Below, in pieces: positions 25,962-34,493 of a stretch of 64,000 nt of DNA. Each line of letters opens with the position of its first letter. The first letter of the stretch is position 1. The notes under the pieces were generated by a model. The model was given only the letters and a program-made list of their open reading frames with translations. It searched no databases and had not been told where the DNA came from. The position numbers and the translations under genes are program-made. The stretch spans positions 1,736,001-1,800,000 of the forward strand of contig NZ_JACBZL010000001.1 in assembly GCF_013408445.1 (NCBI RefSeq). Direction: 5' to 3'. The stretch comes from Corynebacterium tuberculostearicum (GTDB lineage Bacteria; Actinomycetota; Actinomycetes; Mycobacteriales; Mycobacteriaceae).

Positions 25962-26414
25962 ATGGAAATGACAGTAACCCCAGAGCGTCATTTTGATTTA
26001 AAGACTGCTGCATTTTGTTTGGCGGAAATCCTTAATAAGGATGCTTTGAGTGAAAATAAGTTTAGGGGTGAAGCCGCCACATCATTGCCAAGGTTCCATG
26101 GCGCCGCTGCTTGGATTAATACCTTCTTATACATTATTTTGAAAGTAGAAACACCTAACGGTACAGCCTTTGTGGGGTTTGAAGCCATCTTCCACCCTGA
26201 GGGAACTTTTCGAGAATACTCGGTTGAGTATGAAAATGTCCACGACTTATGGGCATACGAAATTGCTGGTGAACCATTTCTTAAAGAACTCGATTTTGAG
26301 GATCCAAACCGTATCACTTGGTTGAAAACAGATAGGAAAAGTTTCGTTCCTTCTACATGGAACGACTTACTCGATTTTAATGATGCTTCGAATCAAATAT
26401 GGATGCAGGATTAA
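25962..26414 (+). CDS. Family-B-like small protein, divergent member B3
   Basis: 150 aa. Overall unlike B1/B2 but carries the same sequence skeleton in the same order: TAFVGFE (against LAYVGME), WAYEIAGEPFLKELDF (against WGDQLAGNVVAPYLDY) and EDPNRITWL (against SDDKIEWI). It begins MEMTVTPERHFD, with ATG 25968 as alternative. No signal peptide. Not recognised by name. It stands alone on the plus strand after the IS1249 remnant, followed by another family member 266 bp on. Confidence 0.55.
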   Translation: MEMTVTPERHFDLKTAAFCLAEILNKDALSENKFRGEAATSLPRFHGAAAWINTFLYIILKVETPNGTAFVGFEAIFHPEGTFREYSVEYENVHDLWAYEIAGEPFLKELDFEDPNRITWLKTDRKSFVPSTWNDLLDFNDASNQIWMQD

Positions 26415-26680
26415 AGGATTTTCCTTTTGACTATTGCCACGAACGGACTTGACCACTTAATACGAGATGACTCGTATCCACCAGCAGGTCATCGTAAATA
26501 GCTACTACCCGACACGGCCAGAGCCGTCAAATTCATCATCTGATTGGCGGAGAAAACCACCTATAAATGGCAGGATAGAAGCTCTTGGCTGGTTCAGCTC
26601 GACAATCCCTAGTTTTAAGGACATCGCTAGGGGATAGTGATAGGCGTAACTAAAACTCTGAAGCGCGGAATGGAAGATTT

Positions 26681-27154
26681 ATGTGGGTAGATATCGAACA
26701 AATCGATATTGGCCGATTAGCAATAAAGTTGTCGGCAGCACTAGACAAATGGATAGCTGACGAAAACAGTTATAAAAGCAAGACAGATATAGCTCCATTA
26801 TTCATAGTGCAATGGCCTTCTCATTTCGAGATCGCCCTTGCCCTCCGTGTTAAAGCCTCAAAACGGACGGCAATTGTCGGATATGAGGCCGGCTACCAAC
26901 GCTATACATGGTCACCTTATTTATACGAAGAAATCGCCGATTCAATTGTTTTCGACACATTAGCTGGCGACTATCCAATCCTTAAAGCAGATTTTTCCGA
27001 GCCGGACAAAATTGTATGGGCTGGAGGAAAGAAAGCTGCAGATGCAAAAGCGCAGTCCATCGGAGATTTCTTAAGCTACTATGAGGACTTAAATGAGCGT
27101 GCCAAGGAAAGAATCTGGATCAGCAAGGATTTTCCTTTAAAGAAGCTCTTGTAA
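26681..27154 (+). CDS. Family-B-like small protein, divergent member B4
   Basis: 157 aa, GGAAG before ATG 26681. Skeleton of family B again: TAIVGYEAGY, DTLAGDYPILKADF and SEPDKIVWAG. More basic and longer at the C-terminus. It is followed after 11 nt, behind a strong AGAGGAG, by the start of another gene that was cut off at the cassette junction, so it was once the first gene of an operon. Function unknown; immunity-like by size and context. Confidence 0.55.
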   Translation: MWVDIEQIDIGRLAIKLSAALDKWIADENSYKSKTDIAPLFIVQWPSHFEIALALRVKASKRTAIVGYEAGYQRYTWSPYLYEEIADSIVFDTLAGDYPILKADFSEPDKIVWAGGKKAADAKAQSIGDFLSYYEDLNERAKERIWISKDFPLKKLL

Positions 27155-27165
27155 AGAGGAGCAAT

Positions 27166-27195
27166 ATGAGTTCATATATCGAATCTTCCACATGA
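27166..27195 (+). pseudogene. Start of a lost gene cut off at the cassette boundary
   Basis: AGAGGAG then ATG 27166 codes MSSYIESST before a stop just past the junction at 27196, where the repeated cassette begins in a different frame. The good ribosome site indicates a real gene that once followed B4. Confidence 0.35.
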
Positions 27196-27355
27196 GTACA
27201 GCTCGCGTAAAGTGGAACAAGATTGCATTGGAGACGTCGAAACCTCATTTATCGGGGTAACTGAAGGAACAATTGTTACCTCAACGGGAACCTATTATGC
27301 GAAGGCTTATAGTAATCCGGCTCGCGTTAAATGTAAGATTCCTGGCAACCTTTAA
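27196..27355 (+). pseudogene. C-terminal tail of a lost gene (cassette copy 3)
   Basis: Same frame and stop position as the tail at 23447-23606, with S to F, R to K, E to K and V to I changes. The homology begins at exactly the same base (GTACAGCTCG) as in copy 2, so the cassette has a defined left edge. The stop is 17 nt before the family-A ATG. Confidence 0.5.
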
Positions 27356-27372
27356 AAGATAGGACTCGGTTA

Positions 27373-27858
27373 ATGCAAATATCTAATATTTATCTCGCCT
27401 ACGTCAAACGCTTCTTTCTATCCGATCCTGATGCAGCAATCCAGGTTCTTGCAGGTGCCAGTTTTGATGAGCAAGAGATTCTCGAGTGGATTGAAGAAGG
27501 CAAAAAAGTAGACCATGACATCTGGTACGAGGAAATTCGGATAGAGAACCCTCCCCATTCTCTCAGTTCGCCGAGTGAGGTATTAGTTTATTTCGATGGG
27601 TGTGATTTTGACGAAGGATGGGAACATGATTTCCAGTGGACAGATCCAGTAGGTCGTAGAGCCCTTATCCCCGAAAAGTTTAATGGAGTTGTACGCCCCC
27701 AACCTGAGACAGAAGGAGTGCTACGGGAAGACGGATACGTAGGTAATGATTACTATCTGTGGAGAGTTCCTTGCCCATGGAAAAGCCGCTACCTTTTAGC
27801 TCCATTCCAGGAAAAGAGTAATGAGTACATTGACTACGGACGTCCGTTTACGGTTTGA
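27373..27858 (+). CDS. Family-A small protein, copy 3
   Basis: 161 aa, complete and without the GSAIQ duplication: MQISNIYLAYVKRFFLSDPD then AAIQVLAGASFDEQEILEWI. The cleanest representative of the family. It shares tail, start context, 3' end and terminator with copy 2. No name can be given; acidic, cytoplasmic, Trp/Tyr-rich. Convergent to family-B copy B2 across the terminator. Confidence 0.65.
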   Translation: MQISNIYLAYVKRFFLSDPDAAIQVLAGASFDEQEILEWIEEGKKVDHDIWYEEIRIENPPHSLSSPSEVLVYFDGCDFDEGWEHDFQWTDPVGRRALIPEKFNGVVRPQPETEGVLREDGYVGNDYYLWRVPCPWKSRYLLAPFQEKSNEYIDYGRPFTV

Positions 27859-27889
27859 GCGTAATTAAATCGTAAAATGGTGATGCGAG

Positions 27890-27930
27890 AAAAGTGACCT
27901 TAGCTAGAGCAGTTAGTTAAGGTCACTTTT
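27890..27930. terminator. 18-bp bidirectional terminator, copy 3, with wobble pairs
   Basis: Same hairpin as copies 1 and 2, but AACTAG has become AGCTAG and CTAG has become TTAG; the pairs are kept as G-T (G-U in RNA on one strand). Loop AGCAG. Confidence 0.8.
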
Positions 27931-28053
27931 ATTTGTGCTAATGATTTTCATCGATTGGGCGAAATGAACCAAACGATGACAGCGACGTAGTTCCTCAATG
28001 GTTTAACTTGGAACACAATATCGACTAAAAGACGAAGGGGCTAGTCTGGCTGA

Positions 28054-28491
28054 CTAGTCGTGAGTGGCTAGGGGTAGATAAATATCTGCCCCTTCGCTTT
28101 TCATTTTTTCTAGTTCCGCAAAATGCTTCGGATCGTAGTCTCTCTCGCCACCAATCCATTCAATCTTATCGTCGGAACCGTAATCTAAATACGGGGCAAC
28201 AACATTTCCTGCCAACTGATCTCCCCACCCCGTAACAGCGGTTCTCCCCTCTGATGAGTAGCTTTCACCCGATTCAAGAGTATGTCTTGGAATCAGCGCA
28301 AATTCCATGCCAACATATGCAAGTCCTTGCGCGGATTTAACTGAAAATACGCAATATGCGTACTTGGACGTTTTCCAGGTAGCTCGTACTTCGACATCAT
28401 CAGGAGACACACCATTTTCCGAGGGAAAATACCTCTTTAGCAAGTGGCGTATCTCCTGGTAAAGAATTTCTGAACTCCACGCCTCCGCCAT
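28054..28491 (-). CDS. Family-B small protein, copy B2
   Basis: 145 aa from ATG 28491. Clear paralogue of B1: LLKRYFPSENGVSPDDVEVR, YCVFSVKSAQGLAYVGMEF, WGDQLAGNVVAPYLDYGSDD and KIEWIG, ending in YLPLATHD. Convergent to family-A copy 3, as B1 is to copy 1. Acidic and cytoplasmic. Unknown family; immunity-type role inferred. Confidence 0.6.
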   Translation of the reverse strand: MAEAWSSEILYQEIRHLLKRYFPSENGVSPDDVEVRATWKTSKYAYCVFSVKSAQGLAYVGMEFALIPRHTLESGESYSSEGRTAVTGWGDQLAGNVVAPYLDYGSDDKIEWIGGERDYDPKHFAELEKMKSEGADIYLPLATHD

Positions 28492-28600
28492 AATTCACAC
28501 TCCGTATTTCACTACGCTGCATAACTTTAGTTAAATTGCATGAGTCTCCACTATGGCTAAAAGGTACACCCTATTGTTACGCCGCTTTGGAGCAGAATGT

Positions 28601-28674
28601 TTCCTGTAAATAGGGCCGTTCCTAGCATTGTTTTACACGCGTCTAGTGGGGTCTAGGCCTTATGTTTACAGAAA
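28601..28674. repeat. Imperfect inverted repeat in a 299-bp gene-free stretch
   Basis: CTGTAAA...GGCC near 28604-28616 is mirrored by GGCC...TTTACAG near 28657-28671. Could be two abutting IS ends or a regulatory element of B2. The rest of 28492-28790 shows no gene. Confidence 0.3.
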
Positions 28675-28808
28675 GTGGTGAGTGTGGTGTTATCGTCTGA
28701 CGGTTTCCATAGCTTGCATCCCTCAGTGTGGTGTGACGCTTGCTGATGGTCACTGACATCTTGCGCCACTTGAAGAGTGTGAGACGAGCGTGATGCTCCT
28801 ATGTTGTG

Positions 28809-30038
28809 TCAAGCTGATTTGAGAAGTTCTTCATAAGCCAACCTCAACTCCGGCAAAGGGCGCTTGCCGGTTTCGATATCACTGATTCTCGCCGGGGCAC
28901 ACCCGAGTTTTTCAGCAACCTGGGCTTGCGATAACTGCCTCTCGATCCGTCGAGCTTTGAGTTCATCAACCTCTACCTGGCCCGTTGGAAGAACGGCCTG
29001 ACCCAAGCACAACACCCGGTAGACCTCCCTGACAATGGCGCGTTTCAGACACCGTAAGATCTCCTTTTTCGACAATCCTTCCTTGGTGCGTTTGGCTACG
29101 TAGTCCCTGGTGCGTTGGTCATGATGCATCCGCACCAACGCGATCCGATGCAACGCAGAATTCGCCCGACGATCACCACCCCGGTTGAGACGGTGCCGAT
29201 GAGTCCGTCCAGAACTAGCCGGAATCGGTGCGGCCCCGCACAGATGAGCTAATGCTGCCTCGGAGTGAATCCGGCCTGGATTATCCCCCACACTGACAAT
29301 CAGATCAGCAGCCACCACGGAACCACACCCAAATATCGAGGTCACATGCGGATTGATCATCTCAACCAGGATACTGATGTGTTTTTCCAGCTGCGTACCC
29401 TGTTTCTGTAAATCACGATAGGTGGTGGCTAATGTCTTCAACGCGAGGAGCACCCCATTTCTGGGGTCGGCCAGGTCAGCTGATGGTCGGCACCGGGACA
29501 AGGCCTCCACCATGACCAATGTGGACATCGCACTATAGCGGCGTCGAATCTCATCGGGTGCTGTGACCAGCAACGATTTGATCGTTGTCATCAGTTTCGC
29601 TGCTGTCATCACGAGCTGACGGCGGGTGATCTGCAACCCACGGAGGGATTCCACTGGCCCGGAAGTGTCTTTCGGGATGCTTAAGGCTTCCCCGGTGAGC
29701 ACCTGGCGGGCGGCAGCGACAGCATCAACGGGGTCTGATTTGCCGTCCCGGCGTCGAACGGCCCGGGTAGGGCGTAAGACTTCTACGACTGAGTATTTCT
29801 GGGTGCGAAGGTGGCGTGTCAGGCCTGCTCCATAGGAGCTGGTTCCTTCCACACCGACGGTGGTGACACCGTAGGTTGCCATGAACTCTGAAATCGCCAC
29901 GTAGCCAGGGTTGGTGGCGGGGAAGGTGTCGGTGGCGATGTGCCGGCCGGTGTCCGAAATAACGGCAACAGTGTGGGTATCGGTGTGGGTGTCGATTCCG
30001 GCAACGGGGCCGGTGGGGCAGTCGAAAGTGGTAGACAT
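28809..30038 (-). CDS. IS110-family recombinase (right copy)
   Basis: 409 aa, identical to the left copy, including the C-terminal XRE-type helix-turn-helix. Identity at protein level indicates recent duplication or ongoing gene conversion between arms. Its 5' noncoding region (30039-30315) repeats the candidate bridge-RNA segment. Confidence 0.9.
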   Translation of the reverse strand: MSTTFDCPTGPVAGIDTHTDTHTVAVISDTGRHIATDTFPATNPGYVAISEFMATYGVTTVGVEGTSSYGAGLTRHLRTQKYSVVEVLRPTRAVRRRDGKSDPVDAVAAARQVLTGEALSIPKDTSGPVESLRGLQITRRQLVMTAAKLMTTIKSLLVTAPDEIRRRYSAMSTLVMVEALSRCRPSADLADPRNGVLLALKTLATTYRDLQKQGTQLEKHISILVEMINPHVTSIFGCGSVVAADLIVSVGDNPGRIHSEAALAHLCGAAPIPASSGRTHRHRLNRGGDRRANSALHRIALVRMHHDQRTRDYVAKRTKEGLSKKEILRCLKRAIVREVYRVLCLGQAVLPTGQVEVDELKARRIERQLSQAQVAEKLGCAPARISDIETGKRPLPELRLAYEELLKSA

Positions 30039-30315
30039 TGGGGATCAGGTCCTGTCTGTGAGCAAACGTGCGGGTGACCCGCGATCCGGGGTTTCCGGGC
30101 AGACAAGACGCTGATGGGACGACTACACTAGACACCTGCCGGGGTGGTCACGGTGGAGACGTCACGCTCCTATAAGGTCATGGGCGGATTCACCAGATTG
30201 CGGTACAGGGTCGGAACTAACATGGAAGACAGATCACGCTGAAGGCACATGAGGAGATCATGGCCAGTCAAGAAGTGGGTCATTCCACGTGGTTCCGATC
30301 CTGTATTCCCATTAT

Positions 30316-31746
30316 CAGCGTCAAGTTGTTTGTGTGTGGGGCTGGGTTTATAGGTATTTGTCGAAGCGGTCGGGGTAGGCCACGGCCATTTGGTTGATGG
30401 CTTGTTTCCAACCGGAAACTCGGGCTCCTTCCATGAGTCTGCCGGCTGTCGCGGAGACCCGTTTGCCCTCCTTTGCCCTCTTTGCCGCTCGTTTATCTTC
30501 AATGTTGCAGATCATCAACCACAGCGTCTTCAGCGCGGATTCATCATTGGTGAACTGCACCCTGTTGCGGGTAGCTTTACGCAGCTCATTATTAAACGAT
30601 TCAATGGAGTTCGTCGTATAGATGACCTTTCTCGCTGCTGGCGGGAACTGCAGAAACGGGACAAACCGCCCCCATGCGTCCTGCCAGACCTTGACTGAGC
30701 GTGGATACTTCTCACCCAACTCGGAAGCCTCGAATTCGGCTAAAGCTGCCTTGGCTGTGGACTCGTCTGCGGCGGTGTAGACCTTCTTCAACGCGGCGGA
30801 TACAGCCCGGCGATCACCGTAGGCCACCCACCGGTTCGCGGCACGTATCAGGTGCACGATACAGGTTTGCACCATAGAGTTCGGCCAGGTTGCCTCTACT
30901 GCTTCTGGTAGGCCTTTCAGCCCGTCACAGCAGACGATAAAGACGTCTTTGACGCCACGATTGGAAAGGTTGGCGCACACTTGCGCCCAAAAGGATGCAC
31001 CTTCTTCCTTGGCAATCCACAATCCCAAAATGTGCTTGATCCCGTCGAGGTCCACGCCGATTGCCATGTACGCGGACTTGTTGACAACTCGGCCTCCATC
31101 GCGGACTTTAATGCGTAGTGCGTCCAGGAAAATGACCGGGTAGAACTCGTCTAGCTGGCGGTTTTGCCAGACCATGACCTCATCCAAGACGGCGTCAGTA
31201 ACCGCAGAAATCGTCTCATGAGAGATATCAACCCGCATCGCAGTTGCCATGTGGTGCTGGATATCCCTAATGGTCATTCCACCGGCGTACAAGCTGACAA
31301 TCATGTCATCAACGTCAGTCAATCGCCTCGAGCCTTTAGGGACCATAGTCGGCAAGAATGTTCCCGCCCGATCCCTAGGGACATCAACGGTTACCGGCCC
31401 GTAGTTCGAATCCACGGTCTTTGTGTACGACCCGTTGCGGTGATTGTCTGTCCCAGCTGCAGCTTTGCCGCTCCTGTCGCCGGACTCGTAGCCCAGGTGG
31501 GCATCCATTTCAGCATTCAAACCTCTGGTGATTGAGGCTTGCAGCATGCCCCGAACTAGGTCGTTGGCATCCGTTGTCGATGTGCCTAGGTCATCAATCA
31601 GTTTCGCGATTTCGGGGTTAGCAAGCAGCTTCTTTTCAATCGCGTCAATCTTGGCCTTATCGGCCGGATCTCGTCTTGTCACAGTAGTCATTCTGGCTTA
31701 TCTCCTTATGCAGGTTGGAAACCCACACACAAACCATCAGACACTC
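30316..31746 (-). mobile_element. IS256-family insertion sequence (right copy)
   Basis: Same terminal repeats as the left copy; one base shorter in the run after the transposase stop. No target duplication is visible because the inner end abuts IS110. Confidence 0.8.
30348..31691 (-). CDS. IS256-family transposase (right copy)
   Basis: 447 aa, complete. Same motifs as the left copy, with conservative differences (SYTKTV, VDVPRDRAGTFLP, KEGKRVSATAGR). Intact, so either copy could drive mobility of the block. Confidence 0.9.
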   Translation of the reverse strand: MTTVTRRDPADKAKIDAIEKKLLANPEIAKLIDDLGTSTTDANDLVRGMLQASITRGLNAEMDAHLGYESGDRSGKAAAGTDNHRNGSYTKTVDSNYGPVTVDVPRDRAGTFLPTMVPKGSRRLTDVDDMIVSLYAGGMTIRDIQHHMATAMRVDISHETISAVTDAVLDEVMVWQNRQLDEFYPVIFLDALRIKVRDGGRVVNKSAYMAIGVDLDGIKHILGLWIAKEEGASFWAQVCANLSNRGVKDVFIVCCDGLKGLPEAVEATWPNSMVQTCIVHLIRAANRWVAYGDRRAVSAALKKVYTAADESTAKAALAEFEASELGEKYPRSVKVWQDAWGRFVPFLQFPPAARKVIYTTNSIESFNNELRKATRNRVQFTNDESALKTLWLMICNIEDKRAAKRAKEGKRVSATAGRLMEGARVSGWKQAINQMAVAYPDRFDKYL

Positions 31747-31885
31747 TCTGTGAGACGGCAAAAACTAATCCAACTGGTCCACAGCGAGGTCCCAATACCC
31801 GCTGGGTAGTTTGCCTCTAAAAGGCAGCGGAACTTAGACCCCAACCCCGCACCCTACGTGACGGCGGTAACTATAGTTCCTAAGT

Positions 31886-34411
31886 ATGACCGCACCACAA
31901 ACTAAGACGCAGCACGAGTTGCTCCAAGAACGCGCAGCGGCGGTGGACCTGCGCGCCTATCACCTCCACCTTGACCTCTCAGAGGTACTCGACAGCCCCA
32001 CCTACCGCGTGACTACCCGCCTCGAGCTCAGCAGCAGCGAACCCGAGCTTTTCCTTGATTACCTGGGCGAATCCGTCGCGGAGGTCAAGATCAATGGCAC
32101 CCCGCAGGAGGTGGATTTTGATGGCAGCATCATCCGATTGCACGGCCTGCCGGTAGGGGAGGAGCTCGCCATCGAGGTCACCGGCCACTCGCGCTATTCA
32201 CGCACCGGCCAGGGCCTGCACCGCATGCACGATCAGGCCGATGACGCGACCTACCTGTATTCACACCTCGAGCCTTCCGACGCCCGCCGCATCTTCCCCT
32301 GCCTGGAGCAGCCGGACCTCAAGGCCGTCTTCCACGTGCGCATGACCGCACCGAAAAAGTGGCAGATCCTTTCCAACCAACCGGAAGTCGAACGCAGCGA
32401 GGAGGGCGATCTCGCCACCGTTACCTTCGCGCCGACCCCGCCACTGTCGACGTACCTGACTTCTTTCGCCGCTGGCCCCTACCAGTACCAAGAGCGCACC
32501 TGGACCGCCCCGGATGGCAGCCACTCGGCACAGCTGCGCGCCTTTGCGCGCGCATCCATGTTTGAGCACCTAGACGACGAAATCCTAGGACTTACCGCCC
32601 AAGGCATGGACTTTTTCCACCAGAACTTTGGCTATCCCTATCCGTGGGGCAAGTACGATTCCATCTTCGTACCCGAATACAACCTCGGCGCGATGGAAAA
32701 TCCCGGCCTGGTGACGTTTACGGAGAACTACATCTTCCGCTCCCGCGCTACCCGCGCGCAGCATGCCGGCCGTGCAAATACCATCCTGCACGAGATGTCC
32801 CATATGTGGTTCGGCGATCTGGTCACTCCGCAGTGGTGGGATGACCTGTGGCTCAAAGAGTCCTTCGCGGAATTTATGGGCGCGGATTCTTCCGTCCACG
32901 GCACCGACTACACCGAGGCCTGGGCCAATTTTGCCGGCGCCCGCAAGAATTGGGCCTACCTGCAGGATCAGCTGCCCACCACGCACCCCATCAAGGCGGA
33001 GATCCCGGACGTGGATGCCGCACGCCAGAACTTCGATGGCATCACCTATGCCAAGGGAGCGGCGGTGCTCAAACAGCTGGTGCACTACGTCGGCCGCGAT
33101 AATTTCTACGCCGGTGCGCGCGACTACTTCCAGGAACACGCCTTTGCCGCCGCCACCTTTGATGACCTCCTGCAGGCGCTCAAGAAGCACACGGACCGCG
33201 ATCTTGATGCTTGGTCCCAAGCCTGGCTGCGCACCTGGGGCCCGGATACCCTCACCCCGGAGTTGCACACCGAAGGCGAGAAAATTGCGGAGCTGGCCAT
33301 CAGTGCAGACGCCGAGGACGTCACCCGACCGCACCGCCTGACCGCTTCGCTCTTTGATGCATCCCTGCACAAGTACCGCGAGATCGACATCGATCTCCCC
33401 GCCGGCGATGGCACCACCCGCACCATCATCGATGAAGCGGCCGGTCTTCCGGCCCCGGCATTGCTGCTGCTTAACGACGCCGACCATACCTACGCCAAGA
33501 TCCGCTTCGACGAGGCCTCCCTAGACACAGCGAGTGAGCGCCTGACCGACATCGAGGATGAATTGACCCGCGCGGTAATCTGGACCGCCCTGTGGAACCT
33601 CACCCGCGATGGGGAAATGTCGGCGATTGACTATGTGGGGGTCGTCGTCAAGCACGAAGCCTACGAGACCAACACGACGCTGCTGGCTGCTGCCTGCGCC
33701 AATGCCAACTTTGCGATTGCCCACTATGTTGCAGACGCCGACCGCGAGCAGGTCCGCACCGACTATGCCGAGGCGATCTGGGGCCACCTGGACGAGGCCG
33801 AACCAGCCTCGGACACCCAACTTGTGCTCGCTCGCGCCGCCATCCGCGCACTCGCCGCAACGCCGGAGGAATCAGGTACCGCGCGCCTTAAGGCCCTGCT
33901 CTCCGGTGGCATTGCCGGCCTTCGCGTGGACCCCGAAATCCGCTGGTCGATCTTGCGCGCCCTCGCCGCCCGCGACGCCGTAACTTTGACCGAGCTCGAA
34001 GAGGAAAAGCAGCGCGATAATACGCTAACCGGCGCTACCGAATTCCTCGGCGCCAGCCACGCCTTCCCCACGCCGGAGACCAAGCGCTCCGCGTTCGATA
34101 AGGCGCTCACGCCCGGCGCATATTCCAATGCCGAGGTCGACACACTGGTCGCCGGATTCAATGCCCCGCGCTCAGCTAGCCTGCAGGAGGCCTTTGCGGA
34201 GGAGTTTTTCTCCCGCGTGGAAGATATCTGGGCCGCGCACCCGATTGAGATTGCTAACCGCCTCATCCGTGGCTTCTACCCAGAATTGCCGATGGCCGAT
34301 GCCGCCACCACGCGCCTACTGCACCGGGAGCTGCCAGGAGCGCTGCGCCGCATCCTGTTGGAATGCCGCGATAACCTGCGGCGCACCCTGCGCGTACGGG
34401 CTGGTCAATAG
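31886..34411 (+). CDS. pepN: Aminopeptidase N (M1 family)
   Basis: 841 aa. It removes N-terminal amino acids from peptides in the cytosol. The substrate-anchoring motif is GAMENPG near residues 267-273. The zinc motif HEMSHMWFGDLVTPQWWDDLWLKE is HExxH-x18-E. The C-terminal ERAP1-like helical domain is present and ends IRGFYPELPMAD...LRVRAGQ. No ribosome site is clear before ATG 31886; a leaderless mRNA is possible. It is the first intact core gene right of the island. Confidence 0.93.
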   Translation: MTAPQTKTQHELLQERAAAVDLRAYHLHLDLSEVLDSPTYRVTTRLELSSSEPELFLDYLGESVAEVKINGTPQEVDFDGSIIRLHGLPVGEELAIEVTGHSRYSRTGQGLHRMHDQADDATYLYSHLEPSDARRIFPCLEQPDLKAVFHVRMTAPKKWQILSNQPEVERSEEGDLATVTFAPTPPLSTYLTSFAAGPYQYQERTWTAPDGSHSAQLRAFARASMFEHLDDEILGLTAQGMDFFHQNFGYPYPWGKYDSIFVPEYNLGAMENPGLVTFTENYIFRSRATRAQHAGRANTILHEMSHMWFGDLVTPQWWDDLWLKESFAEFMGADSSVHGTDYTEAWANFAGARKNWAYLQDQLPTTHPIKAEIPDVDAARQNFDGITYAKGAAVLKQLVHYVGRDNFYAGARDYFQEHAFAAATFDDLLQALKKHTDRDLDAWSQAWLRTWGPDTLTPELHTEGEKIAELAISADAEDVTRPHRLTASLFDASLHKYREIDIDLPAGDGTTRTIIDEAAGLPAPALLLLNDADHTYAKIRFDEASLDTASERLTDIEDELTRAVIWTALWNLTRDGEMSAIDYVGVVVKHEAYETNTTLLAAACANANFAIAHYVADADREQVRTDYAEAIWGHLDEAEPASDTQLVLARAAIRALAATPEESGTARLKALLSGGIAGLRVDPEIRWSILRALAARDAVTLTELEEEKQRDNTLTGATEFLGASHAFPTPETKRSAFDKALTPGAYSNAEVDTLVAGFNAPRSASLQEAFAEEFFSRVEDIWAAHPIEIANRLIRGFYPELPMADAATTRLLHRELPGALRRILLECRDNLRRTLRVRAGQ

Positions 34412-34493
34412 ACTGTACTGCCTAGCGCTCGCGCCCTAATTCCCCTCGGGTCACACTGTGTATAACAGTTGTTGATCCGGGGGGAATCTACAT

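Larger units (their letters stand above)
28791..31746 (-). repeat. Right arm of the 2.96-kb inverted repeat (IS110 + IS256)
   Basis: Inverse copy of 15858-18814, with the IS110 end facing the island and the IS256 end facing pepN. The outer flank at 31747 differs from that of the left arm; homology stops exactly at the IS256 tip. Confidence 0.9.

Noticed and set aside
18815..28790. CRISPR array
   Set aside because: The repeats here are long gene-sized units or hairpins; no short direct repeats with regular spacers.
32585..33487. 300-codon open frame antisense to pepN
   Set aside because: Shadow of the M1 peptidase; the sense strand carries GAMEN and HExxH.
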